Shown one piece after another: positions 10,826 to 22,182 of a stretch of 64,000 nt of DNA. The notes under the pieces were generated by a model that saw only the letters and a list, made by a program, of their open reading frames with translations, had not been told where the DNA came from and ran no database searches. Both the position numbers and the translations under genes were made by a program. This stretch comes from Scytalidium lignicola. Its lineage: Eukaryota > Ascomycota > Leotiomycetes. The first letter of the stretch is position 1; each line of letters opens with the position of its first letter. The stretch covers positions 27,558 to 91,557 of the forward strand of contig NCSJ02000167.1 in assembly GCA_002812745.2 (NCBI GenBank), written 5' to 3'.

Positions 10826-11389
10826 AGAGAGAGGTAAGAAGACCGTCAATATGGAGTAGCATTACTCAGAAACCTGGAATCCTAATTCTCTAGTTGCGAA
10901 GGATATGTAGAATCCAATATCATGGGATATATGAGCTAGACTACAATATAGATATATACTATCGCCTATAGTCTTTGCTCGTTGAATTCGAGGAACAATC
11001 TACTATTATGCCAAATTTTAGAGGCTGTTATCTCAACAAGTCGGGCACGGTCCGAGTCCCGTGCAGGATGCGGGGGTGGAATGCGGCTGATGAGGCAGAG
11101 AACGAAGAAATGGGGTAGTGGAGGACGTGGGGTACCGGGGTAGTCGAGGACTGGCTCAACATCGGACCGCTGTGATCCGAGTTCACGCCTGATGAAGGAA
11201 CTTTGAGCTTTGCTAGTTGAGGCACAGATATAGATACGGGCGAGACGGACCGTCTGCGATCCTCATAAGAATGGAATACTTAATGAAGATAATAAGTCGG
11301 ACTGCTCTTCTATTAAGAACCTCCAATGAGACTATAAGGAGCACGCACTATTAGATTATAACTACAATATATCCATTCCAGTTACCAAA
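10826..11389. other. Intergenic, ALDH promoter region
   Basis: No gene seen. An open minus-strand frame at 11028-11225 has no family resemblance and is probably chance. Confidence 0.5.
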
Positions 11390-13202
11390 ATGGGATCAAT
11401 TGACAAATCAGCGCCTTTGGACTGGACAAGTTTTTACAACATCATTGATGGCAATCTAGAAACGACGGCAAAGACACGTCATAGTATTAACCCTGCTACC
11501 GGTCAAGCAGGCCCGGAAGTGCCTTTGGTAGACAAGAATGATGTCGAGCGAGCCATGCCGGCGGCAAAGAGAGCCGCCGAAACATGGGCTGAGGTTCCGT
11601 ATAGTGACCGACAAAAGGCCATTCTCGCATTTACGGATGCAATAGAAGTTGAAAAACAGACTTTCATCTCTAAATTGACCGAGGAGCAAGGGAAGCCAGT
11701 AAGTTCGCCAAAATCTACTTTGTGAGGAACATAGCGTCTTACTTCGCCGTCATGTAGTTACATTTCAGTAGCATAGAGATAGATCTCACCCTTCACTGGA
11801 TGAGAACAATGGCCAAAATGGAGCTTCCAGAAGAGAAAACTATTGAAGCCGATAAGGAGGTTGTCATTCGATATACCCCATTAGGTGTCGCCGTAGCCCT
11901 TATCCCATGGAACTATCCAATTCTTCTTGCTGCAGCCAAGATTGTTCCTGCTGTGGTCACTGGAAATACTATCATCGTTAAACCTTCGCCTTTTACTCCC
12001 GCTGGGGGTCTGAAACTCTGTGAGCTTGCACAGCGCTTCTTTCCCCCAGGTGTAGTCCAGGGTTTGTCCGGTGATGATAGCTTGGGCCCGCTCCTCACAG
12101 AACATTCTTTACCAGCAAAGATTAGCTTTACTGGCTCAACATTCACGGGTAAGAAAGTAATGGAATCTGCAAGTAAAACGCTTAAACGCGTTACCCTTGA
12201 GCTGTAAGTCTATCATTAGTTTCAAGTCTTTTCAATTGATATACTGACACTGTACGCGGAAAGTGGCGGCAATGACCCTGCAATTATATGCGATGATGTG
12301 GATATTGCTGATGTTGCACCTAAGGTTAGTGGGGCGCAATAATGTTGTTATGATACTAAACTAACATTATGTGAAGGTTGCTAGTCTTGATTTCCTCAAC
12401 TCTGGTCAAGTAAGCTTAAAGATGAATATGGCTCATCAGTCTAGTTAATCACCTACTAATATTGAAACCAGCTTTGCCTTGCAATCAAGAGGATATATGT
12501 GGACGAAAAGATAGTAGACAAGTTTATCGTGGCACTTAATCAAGCTACAAAGAAGTTACAGGTATCTCCAAAATTCTTACTCGAGTATAGTTAGTATGGA
12601 GTTGATTTTCTATTAGGTGGGACCTGGTAATCAACCCGGGGTGAAAGTTGGTCCTCTACAGAACGCTCCGCAGTATGAAAGAGTTAAAGGTTTCTTTGCG
12701 GATATTGAGAAGGAGAACTGGAAGGTTGAGGTTGGTGGAACTATTCCAGACGGACCTGGTTACTTTATTACGCCCACAATCATCAACAGACCAAATGAAA
12801 ACTCACGAATAGTAACAGAAGAACCATTCGGTACGATAAAACGCTCCGCTTCTCTGCTCTTTTTACATTTACAAAGTCCTTAAAAGTTAACCTATCATTT
12901 CCACGACAGGTCCCATAGTCCCAGTTCTAACTTTCAGCTCTGATCAAGAAGCCATCAAGAATGCGAATAATTCAAAGATGGGGTTGGGAGCTTCGGTCTG
13001 GAGCTCAAACATCGATCGGGCCAACAAGATCGCACACAAGCTCGAAGCAGGTAGCGTCTGGGTCAACACCCACTTTGAAATCGATCCGCGTATGCCGTTC
13101 GGTGGCCACAAAGAAAGTGGCATAGGCGTGGAATGGGGTATTGCAGGCCTAAAATCATTTTGTAACATCCAGACTTTATTCCTAAAAAGGTCTAAACTAT
13201 AA
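11390..13202 (+). CDS. NAD(P)-dependent aldehyde dehydrogenase
   Basis: Oxidises an aldehyde to its acid. Seven exons: 11390-11721, 11769-12203, 12264-12324, 12377-12409, 12472-12561, 12617-12830 and 12910-13202. All phases fit and give 485 residues. Visible motifs: the Rossmann PWNYP with the oxyanion Asn, the GSTFTG nucleotide loop, the general-base Glu in LELGGNDP (split by intron 2), the catalytic Cys in NSGQLCLAIKR (split by intron 4), and the late EEPFGP and PFGGHKESGIG motifs. Exon 1 has two donors: a strong GTAAGT at 11699 that would lead straight to a TAG, and GTGAGG at 11722 that keeps the frame. I used the second. Dabb and amidohydrolase genes flank it on the same strand, suggesting shared use in breaking down a small molecule. 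Confidence 0.88.
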
Positions 13203-13593
13203 TACAGCAAATATATGTTAATCATTTAATAATGTACAACCCCTATGTTTCTACATCCCATAACTCTCCTTTCTCAATATGAACACTCGTTATAATTTCG
13301 ATTTTACCAATATTTTCATATCTACTCATTGCACGGTTCTCGATAGTTAAGTAAGGCTCTAAATATGTACTATGTCGTCATGTCCGAAACTCGCCAAAGG
13401 TGGGGCATACTCAGATTAGAATCCTTTGAAAATTTCCTCTCGATCATACATGTAAATGCGCTGTTGTAAAAAGTTAGTCTACATGGTAACAGTTGTGGGA
13501 TATCTATAGCTGGTCTCTAATGAGCAATCGTTGCGCCGAAATTTATCTTTTCAGTTACTCGAGTGACCATCACGACTCTCAACACCTTACACT
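13203..13593. other. Intergenic between ALDH and amidohydrolase
   Basis: About 390 bp between two tandem genes, AT-rich. It must hold the ALDH polyadenylation site and the amidohydrolase promoter; no clear element is distinguished. Confidence 0.5.
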
Positions 13594-15002
13594 ATGGCTC
13601 AACCAGACCAGCAGATAATCGATAATTCTATTGATGAACTAGATGCAAAACTACGAGATATAAGCCGTATAGTATGCAATCTACCTTGAATTACTGCTGT
13701 TGTGCATCTCTGTTAACCATCAACAATTCTAGATCCATGAGAACCCCGAGCTTGGCTACTCTGAGTTTCAGGCCCACTCTAACATTGTTGAATTTCTTCA
13801 AGCACTAGGATTTAAAGTAACACCTCATACGTATGGTCTTGAGACATCCTTTACTTGTGAATATGGTAGCGGTGGCCGTGTAGTTGCTATCAACGCTGAA
13901 TATGACGCCCTCCCGGGTATTGGCCATGCATGTGGCCACAATCTCATAGCCACTGGTTCCATCGCGGCATTCCTAGGTGTTGTATCTGTGATAAGGAGCA
14001 AAAGTATCTCAGGCCGCGTCCGTCTTATTGGCACACCAGCAGAAGAAGGTGGCGGTGGTAAGATCAAGCTCATCAAAGCAGGTGCTTACAAAGACATTGA
14101 CGCATGCCTCATGGCCCATCCATTCTCAATTCCGCACAGCCAGGCATATGGAACTTGTCTCGCAAGTTCTAAATTCCGTGCAACATTCAAGGGGAAACCG
14201 GCACATGCTGCTGCTGCACCACATGAGGGTATCAATGCTCTGGATGCGGCTGTGCTGGCGTATACCGGGACTAGTTTGCTCCGACAGCAGATTAAACCAG
14301 ATCAACGGATCCAAGGTGTCTTGCTTGAAGGTGGACTAAAGCCGAATATCATTACACCTAAGAGCGTCTTAGATTATAATGTTCGAGGATCAACGTTAGG
14401 TGAGACGAAGGAGCTTCAGGAAAGAGTGGTGAAGTGCTTTGAAGGTGCTGCTATTGCGACTGGATGTACCGTTGAATTTGAAGAGTGAGTCATAAAAGTA
14501 TGTAATCTGTCACTATCTTGTTAACGGACTCGTAGGACAAACACCTATGCTGAACTGCGACCAAATCGGCCGATGTGTGTAGCATTCTTTGAGGCTATGA
14601 AAGGTATCGATTCTAACCAGATATGGCACGTTGGAGATAAACCTGAGCCAGGAGCCTACTCGACTGATCAAGGTATACAATAACCTAATTCATGCCTAAA
14701 TTATGACAATCTATTAACATCAACTAGGAAATGTTTCACATATTGTTCCAAGCATACATCCTAACTATAAGATTCCCGTCAAGGATAATGCACCGAACCA
14801 CACCGTGGGGTTTACAGACGCTGCAGGGACAGATGAGGCATATAAATTAACAATTGCGACTAGCAAGGGAATGGCTGCTGTAGGAGTGAAATTTTTGGCT
14901 GATGACCAATTTGCCAAGGAGGTAAGGGATGCTTTTGAAGCAGACCAGAAAGGGAGAGAAAGCCAGAGCCATGATTCGGCAGATGTGATACAACTAGCTT
15001 AG
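13594..15002 (+). CDS. M20D-family metal-dependent amidohydrolase (ACY1L2/PM20D2-like)
   Basis: Hydrolyses an amide bond (N-acyl amino acid, dipeptide or similar) using a metal centre. Four exons, 13594-13671, 13733-14484, 14536-14672 and 14728-15002, join in phase to give 413 residues, typical of the family. Family motifs are intact: IHENPELGYSE at the start, NAEYDALPGIGHACGHN (metal-ligand His and Asp/Glu), GTPAEEGGGGK with the catalytic Glu, GKPAHAAAAPHEGINALDA (dimerisation-domain His) and NHTVGFTDAAGTDEAY near the end. No secretion signal is visible, so it is probably cytosolic. It lies tandem to ALDH. Specificity cannot be read from sequence. Confidence 0.92.
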
Positions 15003-15184
15003 ATTAGAAGCTTTAGCATATTAAATTAATTTGTTACTGCACAAAGTTAATGCTCATATACAGAAGAATACTTAATTTATTTATATTTATATTTATCAAT
15101 AATTATATATTCGAATTGTCTCTTAATGATTTGTAGGATACTATCAATATTAATCAACTATAACTTCACGAAATTAACCAATCA

Positions 15185-15255
15185 GCATCAGTGGTTTAGT
15201 GGTAAAATCCATCGTTGCCATCGATGGGCCCCGTGTTCGATTCACGGCTGATGCA
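15185..15255 (+). tRNA. tRNA-Gly (GCC anticodon)
   Basis: 71 nt, intronless. The acceptor arm GCATCAG pairs with CTGATGC, the A-box-like TGGTTTAGTGG and B-box GTTCGATTC are in place, and the anticodon loop TTGCCAT shows GCC. It folds as a standard cloverleaf. Confidence 0.97.
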
Positions 15256-15268
15256 CTGAAATTATTAC

Positions 15269-15273
15269 TTTTT
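15269..15273 (+). terminator. RNA polymerase III terminator of tRNA-Gly
   Basis: A run of five T 14 nt beyond the tRNA end, the usual pol III stop signal. Confidence 0.7.
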
Positions 15274-15841
15274 ATTTTCATTAATTTTGATTATTATTTT
15301 GTCATTTAACAAGGCAGCATAATGCCAGTTCGAGAAGTTCTAAGTTGCATGAGACAGCTTTGAGGGGTTTTTTTGCTGGCCCTAATCATGACGACTGTAG
15401 CCGAATATAATACGGTGCGAGGTCAACGAACACTCGACAGGTATTATTTCATAGGTGATCACTCTATACAAACTTTTCTTATATAAAATATGGAGTACAA
15501 ATCAAGAATTGGCATCTCCATATTAAAAGCCTTACTAAAGCACAAGAGCTCCATTCTCCACCTTTTCCTTAGGCGACTCTGTGATGACTCGTACAATTAC
15601 AGATCTAAAATAACAACAAAAAGTAGAAAAGAAGCGAAAGGGTAATTAAAAATCCGTTATTTGTAGGCTACACTTAAAGCCACCCACGGTTTATTTAAAT
15701 CTACTTACACAACCTATTTTCCTCCTTAAAACACTAAATGCCGCAGACTAACGAATATACTTTTCGCCTCAGCTTCTCTATTGTACCTTGATATACACAC
15801 TCGATCTATAAGGTATCTGAAGACAATGAAACATTTCCAGT
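15274..15841. other. Intergenic
   Basis: Apart from the tRNA and its terminator nothing is recognised. It holds the 3' flank of the minus-strand MFS gene. Confidence 0.5.
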
Positions 15842-17531
15842 TTACGCTTTAGATTTACTTTTCCAATGGCCTTTGACCACAAAAAGAAGGCTGAGGACTA
15901 AGCCGAGCCCAGCCAAACCAACAGAAAACCATAGAGCACCACGGTAACCAAGAAGCTTTTCTGACTTCGATAACCCACCATCATTAATGTTAGTTTCGAT
16001 AGTACCGGCAAAGCCAAGACCAAGCGAGATGCTGTAGTTGATGACGGTCATGACTATACTTGCACCCATACCCTGGTACTGTTGAGGCACCGCGTTCGAA
16101 AAAATGATTGTAGCAGCGGGGAACGAGGTGTCCATGCCGACCGTGATGATGAGGACACTGAAGAAGTAGTATGTCCAGTAAATCGAATTCGGGGGACGAG
16201 TTGCTGCGAGGATCGATCCAGCGAGGTAGGCAATCTGTCCGACAACCATGATCCAGGAGGCGGGGATTCGGCCGAGTAACTTGCCAACAGCCAGAGCTGA
16301 GATTAAACCGGAAGGAATGACAGGAAGAAACCATGCCGCCATTTGAAGAGGAGTATTACCACCAATGTTGAGCGCGACTTGTCCGATGTAGAAGACCTGT
16401 ATAAATGAAGCATTAAGTTGGATGTTGTTCCTTGGTCAAGAGTGAACCTAACTAACCCATATACCAAAGCACGCCCAGCCTGTTGCTGTGCACGCCAAAA
16501 CAAACGCAATATCCGAATTGAAAGCGGCGAGGGGGAAAATCGGCGATTTGGCCCAATAAACTTCAATTGAAAAGAACGTCACAGCGAGAAGGACACCAAG
16601 AATCAGGCAAACATAGACATAGACTTGCTGCCAGCCGACAACAACGGCCTGGTTCCATGCAAAGTTGAACAACACCAGGGCCGTAACACCAGTCAATCCT
16701 CCCGGAATATCCAAATCATCAAGCTTTTCACGAATTGATCGATTCTGTTTCGGCTGCACAGGTAGATGAGGAATAGTCTAGGCAGCAAAGGCAGCTACAC
16801 CTGCAAGAGCAATCGCCTGGCTCCAGTAAATCCACGGCCGCCAAGCGAGAGCAAAGAGGCCTCCGAATAAGAAACCAGCAATGGCACCAAAAGGGGCTGA
16901 TCCGCCGAACCAAGCAAAAGACATATTCTTGCGCGGTCCGGGTGAGTAAGACTGGCCCAAGATGGCAAGGCCATTGGGCAAGGTCAGTGCGGGACCCATA
17001 CCTTGGAAGACGTGAGCAAAGACAAAGAGAACAGGGGAAGAGTAGACTGAGAGACCGGCCACGAGGTACCACAGCGAGTACCAGCTCATGCCGATGACAA
17101 ACAATTTCTTGTTGCCAAACTCGTCTCCTAACCGTCCACCAATGAGAATGAAGGTGCCAATGGTTAAACTGTAACCAGCTATCATCCAGGATAGCTGGCC
17201 CTGGTTGGAGATGCCGAAAGATTCTCCGATCACACCAACAGTAGTCAGCGTATTTCCTAAGCCGACCTGGTTGGTGAACATGGCCGTGCAGAGCGTCCCG
17301 ACGAAGAGGATCTGCCTTGGTGTCGAGAGAGCATCGGCCGGGTAGATATTCCCATTTTCTGGCGATTGTTCATTGGGCTCGACATCTAATGATTTCTACA
17401 GTCAGTCAAAGATAAGCATTCTAGATTAGATTGTCCCTGAGAGGCTCCTCACCTATTTCTTGTGATGGTGTCCGGGAAGGCACGTCGGCCTCAGATTTTA
17501 CGGGCAGATCCGTTTCAGATGAGGATGTCAT
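15842..17531 (-). pseudogene. MFS drug/H+ antiporter-like transporter with one in-frame TAG
   Basis: A 12-14 helix transporter of the DHA2 type resembling the yeast ATR1/YOR378W group. Exons 17531-17453, 17385-16457 and 16396-15842 join in phase into 521 codons. Motifs include GNTLTTVGVIG, the loop GGRLGDEFGNKK (MFS motif A type), and NFAWNQAVVVGW typical of this group. Codon 229 (16780-16778) is TAG within a well-formed frame (VAAFAA-stop-TIPHLPV), leaving a half transporter. A 45-nt in-frame intron (GTAGCT...GTGCAG) could remove the stop, but it lacks a good branch site and would delete conserved-looking residues. I therefore favour a recent nonsense mutation, or a base error. An in-frame ATG 15 nt upstream of the chosen start is possible. 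Confidence 0.8.
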
Positions 17532-18461
17532 GGCGGGTAAGAGCATATAGAATCCAGTTGTAACGGACAGAGGAGACGGTACAGGGAGAGGAGCAAAGAC
17601 ATTGTTATAGTACCCAACAGCCCTGGGTAGTGTTACAGAATTTGTGAGCATTTGTATGTCAGCTACCAAGCAACTCCAGGCCAAGAACCACATGGCTCCG
17701 GGGACGCTAGACTACCTACTCCGCGAAGGGGCTTGTGCATGACAAGTACCAAGCGAAAGCTTAATTGCTTTCTATTTTCCACATTTTCTTCCACCCCCTT
17801 TCTCCCCTTTGCCCCCTTCCTCCGGAGTACCGAGATTATCGAGATTTATTACGGAATAACCAGCGCGCCATCCCCCACAAAAAATAACAAACTTACCCGT
17901 TCTGTTGCTGCTAAAACTTTACTTAATTTGGATATTTCTTACGGAGTACGGAGGTCGCGGTAAAAAGGGATGATGAAAATGACAATCTTCGGAGTTAGCT
18001 GGCCGTCACGTGCCATAAACCCCCTTAGTTCCAGTCTTCTTAGCATTTAATGCGCAAGGACTAAAATCCAAGGTTCACATGTTACTACTCTAAATGCTCG
18101 GAGCTACGTTATACCATCCCAAAGGTATACATCAAAGAATGGAAGATCAAGTGCTAACCCGGAGCAAGGTGACGATCGGAGATGGATGGACGCAGCAAAG
18201 TCCGAAACGCCGCCTCCCTGCAAGTTCTAGCCTTGAGGATACTGTTTTATATCGGTAACGATTACTGCGATGACGCTTTGCATATCCTGGCTAAGAATAT
18301 GGGATATAATATCCTAACCTTGGACAGATGCCAAATCCCATAAGAATCGGTGCGTGGCGTGGCAAACTTGGCTTCATATTATACTTCGTACAATAATACT
18401 CGCCTAATTCCTTTTCTATATCTCTCCACATAGATTTGTTCCCCTTTAGCAGCAGTACAGT
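17532..18461. other. Intergenic, divergent promoters of MFS and reductase genes
   Basis: About 930 bp between two divergent genes. It contains a TACGGAGTA copy (17940-17948) overlapping a solo transposon terminus (17947-17963). No gene seen. Confidence 0.55.
17947..17963 (+). repeat. Solo end of the long-TIR transposon family
   Basis: The 17 bases TACGGAGGTCGCGGTAA are identical to the left terminus, with its TA, of the element at 46.7-48.8 kb. No partner right end is seen downstream, so it is a remnant or an incidental match. Confidence 0.5.
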
Positions 18462-19496
18462 ATGAACTCACCTAGTACCGTTGTTCCTCCCGGAGGGTTG
18501 GTGCTCGTAACGGGTGTTAATGGTTTCATCGGCTCGCATATTGCAAGCGGTCTGCTACGACTTGGCTATGGAGTACGCGGTACGGTCCGGTCTGCAAACA
18601 AGGCAGCCTGGGTAAAAGAAGCCATGGCTGAGCGTCATCCGTCCGTAACTTTCGAGGCCGTCCTTGTCCCAGATGTGACTGCCACAGGAGCCTGGGACGA
18701 AGCTGTGGAGGGTGTTGACGGCATTGTCCATGTCGCCACTGACATGTCCTTTGGCGCTGATCCCAACAAAATCATCACCCCAATGATCAAGGGTGTCAGA
18801 AATCTCCTCCAGGCTGCTGCCAATTTGAAGGAGCCGTCAGTCAAGCGCTTCGTTCTCACGAGCAGTAATCGAGCGGCGTCGAACCCTATTCTTGCGGAGA
18901 AGTTTGTCATCGATGCAAGCATGTGGAATGAGTCTGCCATCGAAGGTGCATGGCGCCCGGCTCCCTATGAAGCAGATCGTACTTGGGATGTCTACGCAGC
19001 CCTCAAGACGCAATGCGAGCAGGAAATCTGGGCGTTTGGCCAGGAGGAGAAGCCGAGCTTCGTCATCAACTCCGTCTTGCCTTGCTTCGTCGTGGGCCCC
19101 ATCTTCCACCCAAAGCAGACGGGCAGCACAGGCAAATGGGTAATGGACTTCTGGAAAGATCCAGGCCACTTCGAGTCACTGCAGAATTTTGGTCCTTCCT
19201 GGTTCGTTGATGTCGAAGACACAGCGCTTTTGCACATTGCTGCTTTAACGCAAGAAGACGTAAAGAGAGAACGTTTGTTAGGATTCGCAGACACCTTCAA
19301 TTTCGATAGCTGGGTTAGCGTTTTCCGACAATTAGACCCAAGCAAGCCTTGGCCCGCCGATGATCCCGTCCAAGGACACGATCTGAGCAAAGTTGATACT
19401 GCGAGGGAAGTGAAATTGCTGGACCGTTTTGGACAGACAGGTTGGACGAGCTTTTATGAAAGCGTGCGGAGAAATTGTCTAGAGAGCCGCTTGTGA
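18462..19496 (+). CDS. NADPH-dependent aldehyde/ketone reductase, GRE2-like extended SDR
   Basis: A 344-residue single-exon oxidoreductase of the extended short-chain dehydrogenase (dihydroflavonol-4-reductase-like) class; yeast Gre2 reduces methylglyoxal and similar carbonyls. The cofactor motif VTGVNGFIGSHI is at residues 16-27, followed by an Arg-rich strand end (GTVRSANK) suited to NADPH. The active site has a Ser-rich FVLTSSN strand and the YxxxK motif as YAALK. Length is normal for the family and the frame is unbroken. It is noticeably more GC-rich than its flanks. The Zn-cluster regulator follows on the same strand about 290 bp away. Confidence 0.9.
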   Translation: MNSPSTVVPPGGLVLVTGVNGFIGSHIASGLLRLGYGVRGTVRSANKAAWVKEAMAERHPSVTFEAVLVPDVTATGAWDEAVEGVDGIVHVATDMSFGADPNKIITPMIKGVRNLLQAAANLKEPSVKRFVLTSSNRAASNPILAEKFVIDASMWNESAIEGAWRPAPYEADRTWDVYAALKTQCEQEIWAFGQEEKPSFVINSVLPCFVVGPIFHPKQTGSTGKWVMDFWKDPGHFESLQNFGPSWFVDVEDTALLHIAALTQEDVKRERLLGFADTFNFDSWVSVFRQLDPSKPWPADDPVQGHDLSKVDTAREVKLLDRFGQTGWTSFYESVRRNCLESRL

Positions 19497-19784
19497 TTGG
19501 TATATAAGGATGGTTCAGGAGATTAGAAAATGTACAGATACAACAGAATTGATTGAAAATATTCTCGAAATTAATATAATCGTCCCCAGAAACTTTATAG
19601 TAAATATCCCCATATAAAGATCTTCTTATAAGTCATCATTTAAGCGAGACCTCATTCGTCACGATCTCATGTCGGTATCCAGTGATTAATCAGCGCCAAG
19701 GTATATATGTTCCTCATCTCCTTCGCATTATTACAGACCACGAATGTATTATTATACAATATTATATAATATAAGTGTATAAAT

Positions 19785-21611
19785 ATGGCTGTCATGAGTC
19801 ATCCCGATTCAAACAACAACAACAGTTTGACGTGCGAATCGTGCTGTAAATCCTATGAGCGACGTATACATCTCACTCCTCCCCTCTCACTACTTCCTCC
19901 ACTGCTAACCATCAGCCCCTAGGTGATCTGCTCATGCGCCATCGCAGGCGTTGCCAAGGCCCCAGAAAGTTGATAAACCGCCGCAAAGCCTGCAATGCAT
20001 GTGTTCAAGCAAAGACAAAATGTTGCTATACCCAGCCCACCTGTTCTCGCTGTACCAAGCGAGGGACACCGTGTGTGTATGCTGCCGGTTCAACAGTCTC
20101 GGCCAGAGATCAGACAGAACAACGGATTGAGAACGACTTGCCTATAGGAGATGCTCCCCAATCAGTACTTCAACCTTCTTTCGCCCAGAACGGGAGCCTC
20201 GCAACTATAACCGAGCCCTACGATTTTGAACTTCCTACTTGGGATTCATCAGCTTCTCCCCCCTCGATTTCCTCTCTCTCGAATTTTGACATGGCACTGT
20301 CAGACTTAGTAAACCCTGAGATCACTCTTCTAGACTTTACTCCTACACAATCGGCTATAGCACATACAAATCCGGATTCCACGCCCTCCGACCAAGTACT
20401 CGGCGCAGATCCTCTCTCTCATGATGCGAGTCTGCTCTCATTTTCATCGGTGTCCTGGAGTATTCTACCACCTGCCCCGGTTGCATCCCCTTCGAGTGAG
20501 ACTGCTAGCTCGGTAGCGACTCCTCCATCATACTCGACCTCGTGCGCCCACGTCCACTTGCTCAGTGAGTATCCTTCGTTTCTCATGAAGGATGACTCCG
20601 TTTCTCCATTTCTCCACCATTCATTCTATAGCGATGTTGTTCCTGACATTACTTTTTTGCCCCTAACCTCGATGGCAATCTGTTGCAGTAGTGGCATGCA
20701 CCTTTCAGACCGTTCTTTTTTTTAGGCGGGCCATGGATGCCGAGCGGCAAAGGTTGATTGGGGTTTTTGTGAGTGCCAGTGAACCCTCAATTTTTACTTA
20801 GACTGGAAATATATATATGCTAACCTTCAAACCAGCCGTCTTACCAGTGTATGCAACAATGGGATGCCTTGCATGCTATGCTAATTTATGAGGATTTGGA
20901 GCTGAGAGAATCTACCCGGGATGAACTTGAATCATGGAAACTTAATCCGCGGGTTAAAGGGCTCCGTTCACCATTCCTTTTGAAGGTATGGCCCTTATTC
21001 CCTTCCGCCATTTTTGTTTTGTTGTTTTACGTTGCAAGTGGCCTTATTCGACCTTCCCGAAGCATGATAGACTCACATTTGCTCCGTAGATGACACAATG
21101 CTACTCTCAGTCATATCCTGAGATTTGCAACCCTGACATCAATGTTTTCTCCAACTCGAAGTCAATTCTAGGTTCATCCGCTACGTCGACCTGGGCCCGA
21201 TGGACTAAAACGGAGACCGCAAGGAGAATGATCTTTTTGGCCAACATGCTCAATTTCTACAGCAATCGAAATCACAGTACAGGAAATCAATTGCCGTATT
21301 ATGTACCACTTGATGATGAACTTATTCTTAACATGCCGCTACCATGCAGCCAAGCCGCGTGGTTGGCGCGTAATGAGGATGATTGGAGGTCTGCAATGCA
21401 AAACCCTCCATCATCTCCGGCCTCTCATTACTCATCCGGCTTCAATAGCCACGAAGATAAAACCCTTTCTTCGGAAACCTCTTTGAAGACAATTTTCTCC
21501 AAATTCGCTAGAGACGATATTGAAATTAAATGCGGTAAAAGCGTTGGTTTCAACGATTCCGACGAACTAAGGAGGCTCATAGTTCTATGTGCTAGTGAGC
21601 AATTTACTTGA
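19785..21611 (+). CDS. Fungal transcription factor with C2HC zinc finger plus Zn2Cys6 cluster
   Basis: A nuclear DNA-binding regulator. Exon 1 (19785-19863) and exon 2 (from 19923) encode a finger C17-x2-C20-x12-H33-x3-C37, then a canonical Zn2Cys6 cluster C50-x2-C53-x6-C60-x6-C67-x2-C70-x6-C77. A Ser/Pro-rich acidic linker and a C-terminal regulatory domain (PSYQCMQQWDALHAM, exon 20836-20985; TETARRMIFLANMLNFYSN, exon 21090-21611) follow. Exon 2 meets a frame break at an eight-T run (about 20717-20724). Either one T is surplus, or an internal 124-nt intron (20565-20688, donor GTGAGT, CTAAC branch, TGCAG acceptor) is removed, which restores one frame of 490 residues. Family resemblance of the skipped part (SPFLHHSFY, TSMAICC) argues it is coding. 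It lies between a reductase and a GMC oxidase. Confidence 0.78.
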
Positions 21612-22182
21612 CTCCTCCGGCTTGAGGAAGCGGCACATACTATTTTCAGGACTCAAGATGAGATCTTTGATTTTGTAGAAAATTATAGATACAAGTAAAG
21701 CTCTGTTATACTATAGAAACATATTATATAATTGTCAAATTGTATAATATTGCTTAAACCTAAGTCTGCTGTTTCGCTGCAGGTACGATTAACTATCTTG
21801 CTTACAGGGGTTCCGTAAATGCATGATAGTTAGAGCTTAATAATTTAGTTGATTAGAACATATAACTCACCTTAGTTAACGAATAGTTAGTAACTAGTCT
21901 AGTAGCCTTGGCCATAAGTTAGCCTAGAAACCTAATTGAGCTACAACGGAGGACAAACCGGATTCAAAGCATTAGAATAATGTGGCAAGTGTATCACTGG
22001 AATTAATAAATATAGTGAATGCATAATTTGTAGAATTTTGCAAACTTGTAGCTTGTTTAAGGAAAAAAATTCAATTTGATTCAACTGATTGGTTAACCAA
22101 TTATACTTGTCATGACATCAAATCCTACACGATAATAACCTCGCAACTAATAATGCTGCTAGCCATTCTAGCTATCATTTAC
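21612..22182. other. Intergenic between convergent genes
   Basis: AT-rich 3' flanks of the regulator and of the GMC gene. No feature seen. Confidence 0.55.

Noticed and set aside
11028..11225. Minus-strand small protein upstream of ALDH
   Set aside because: Low-complexity Pro/Ser text, no homology I recognise and no supporting context.
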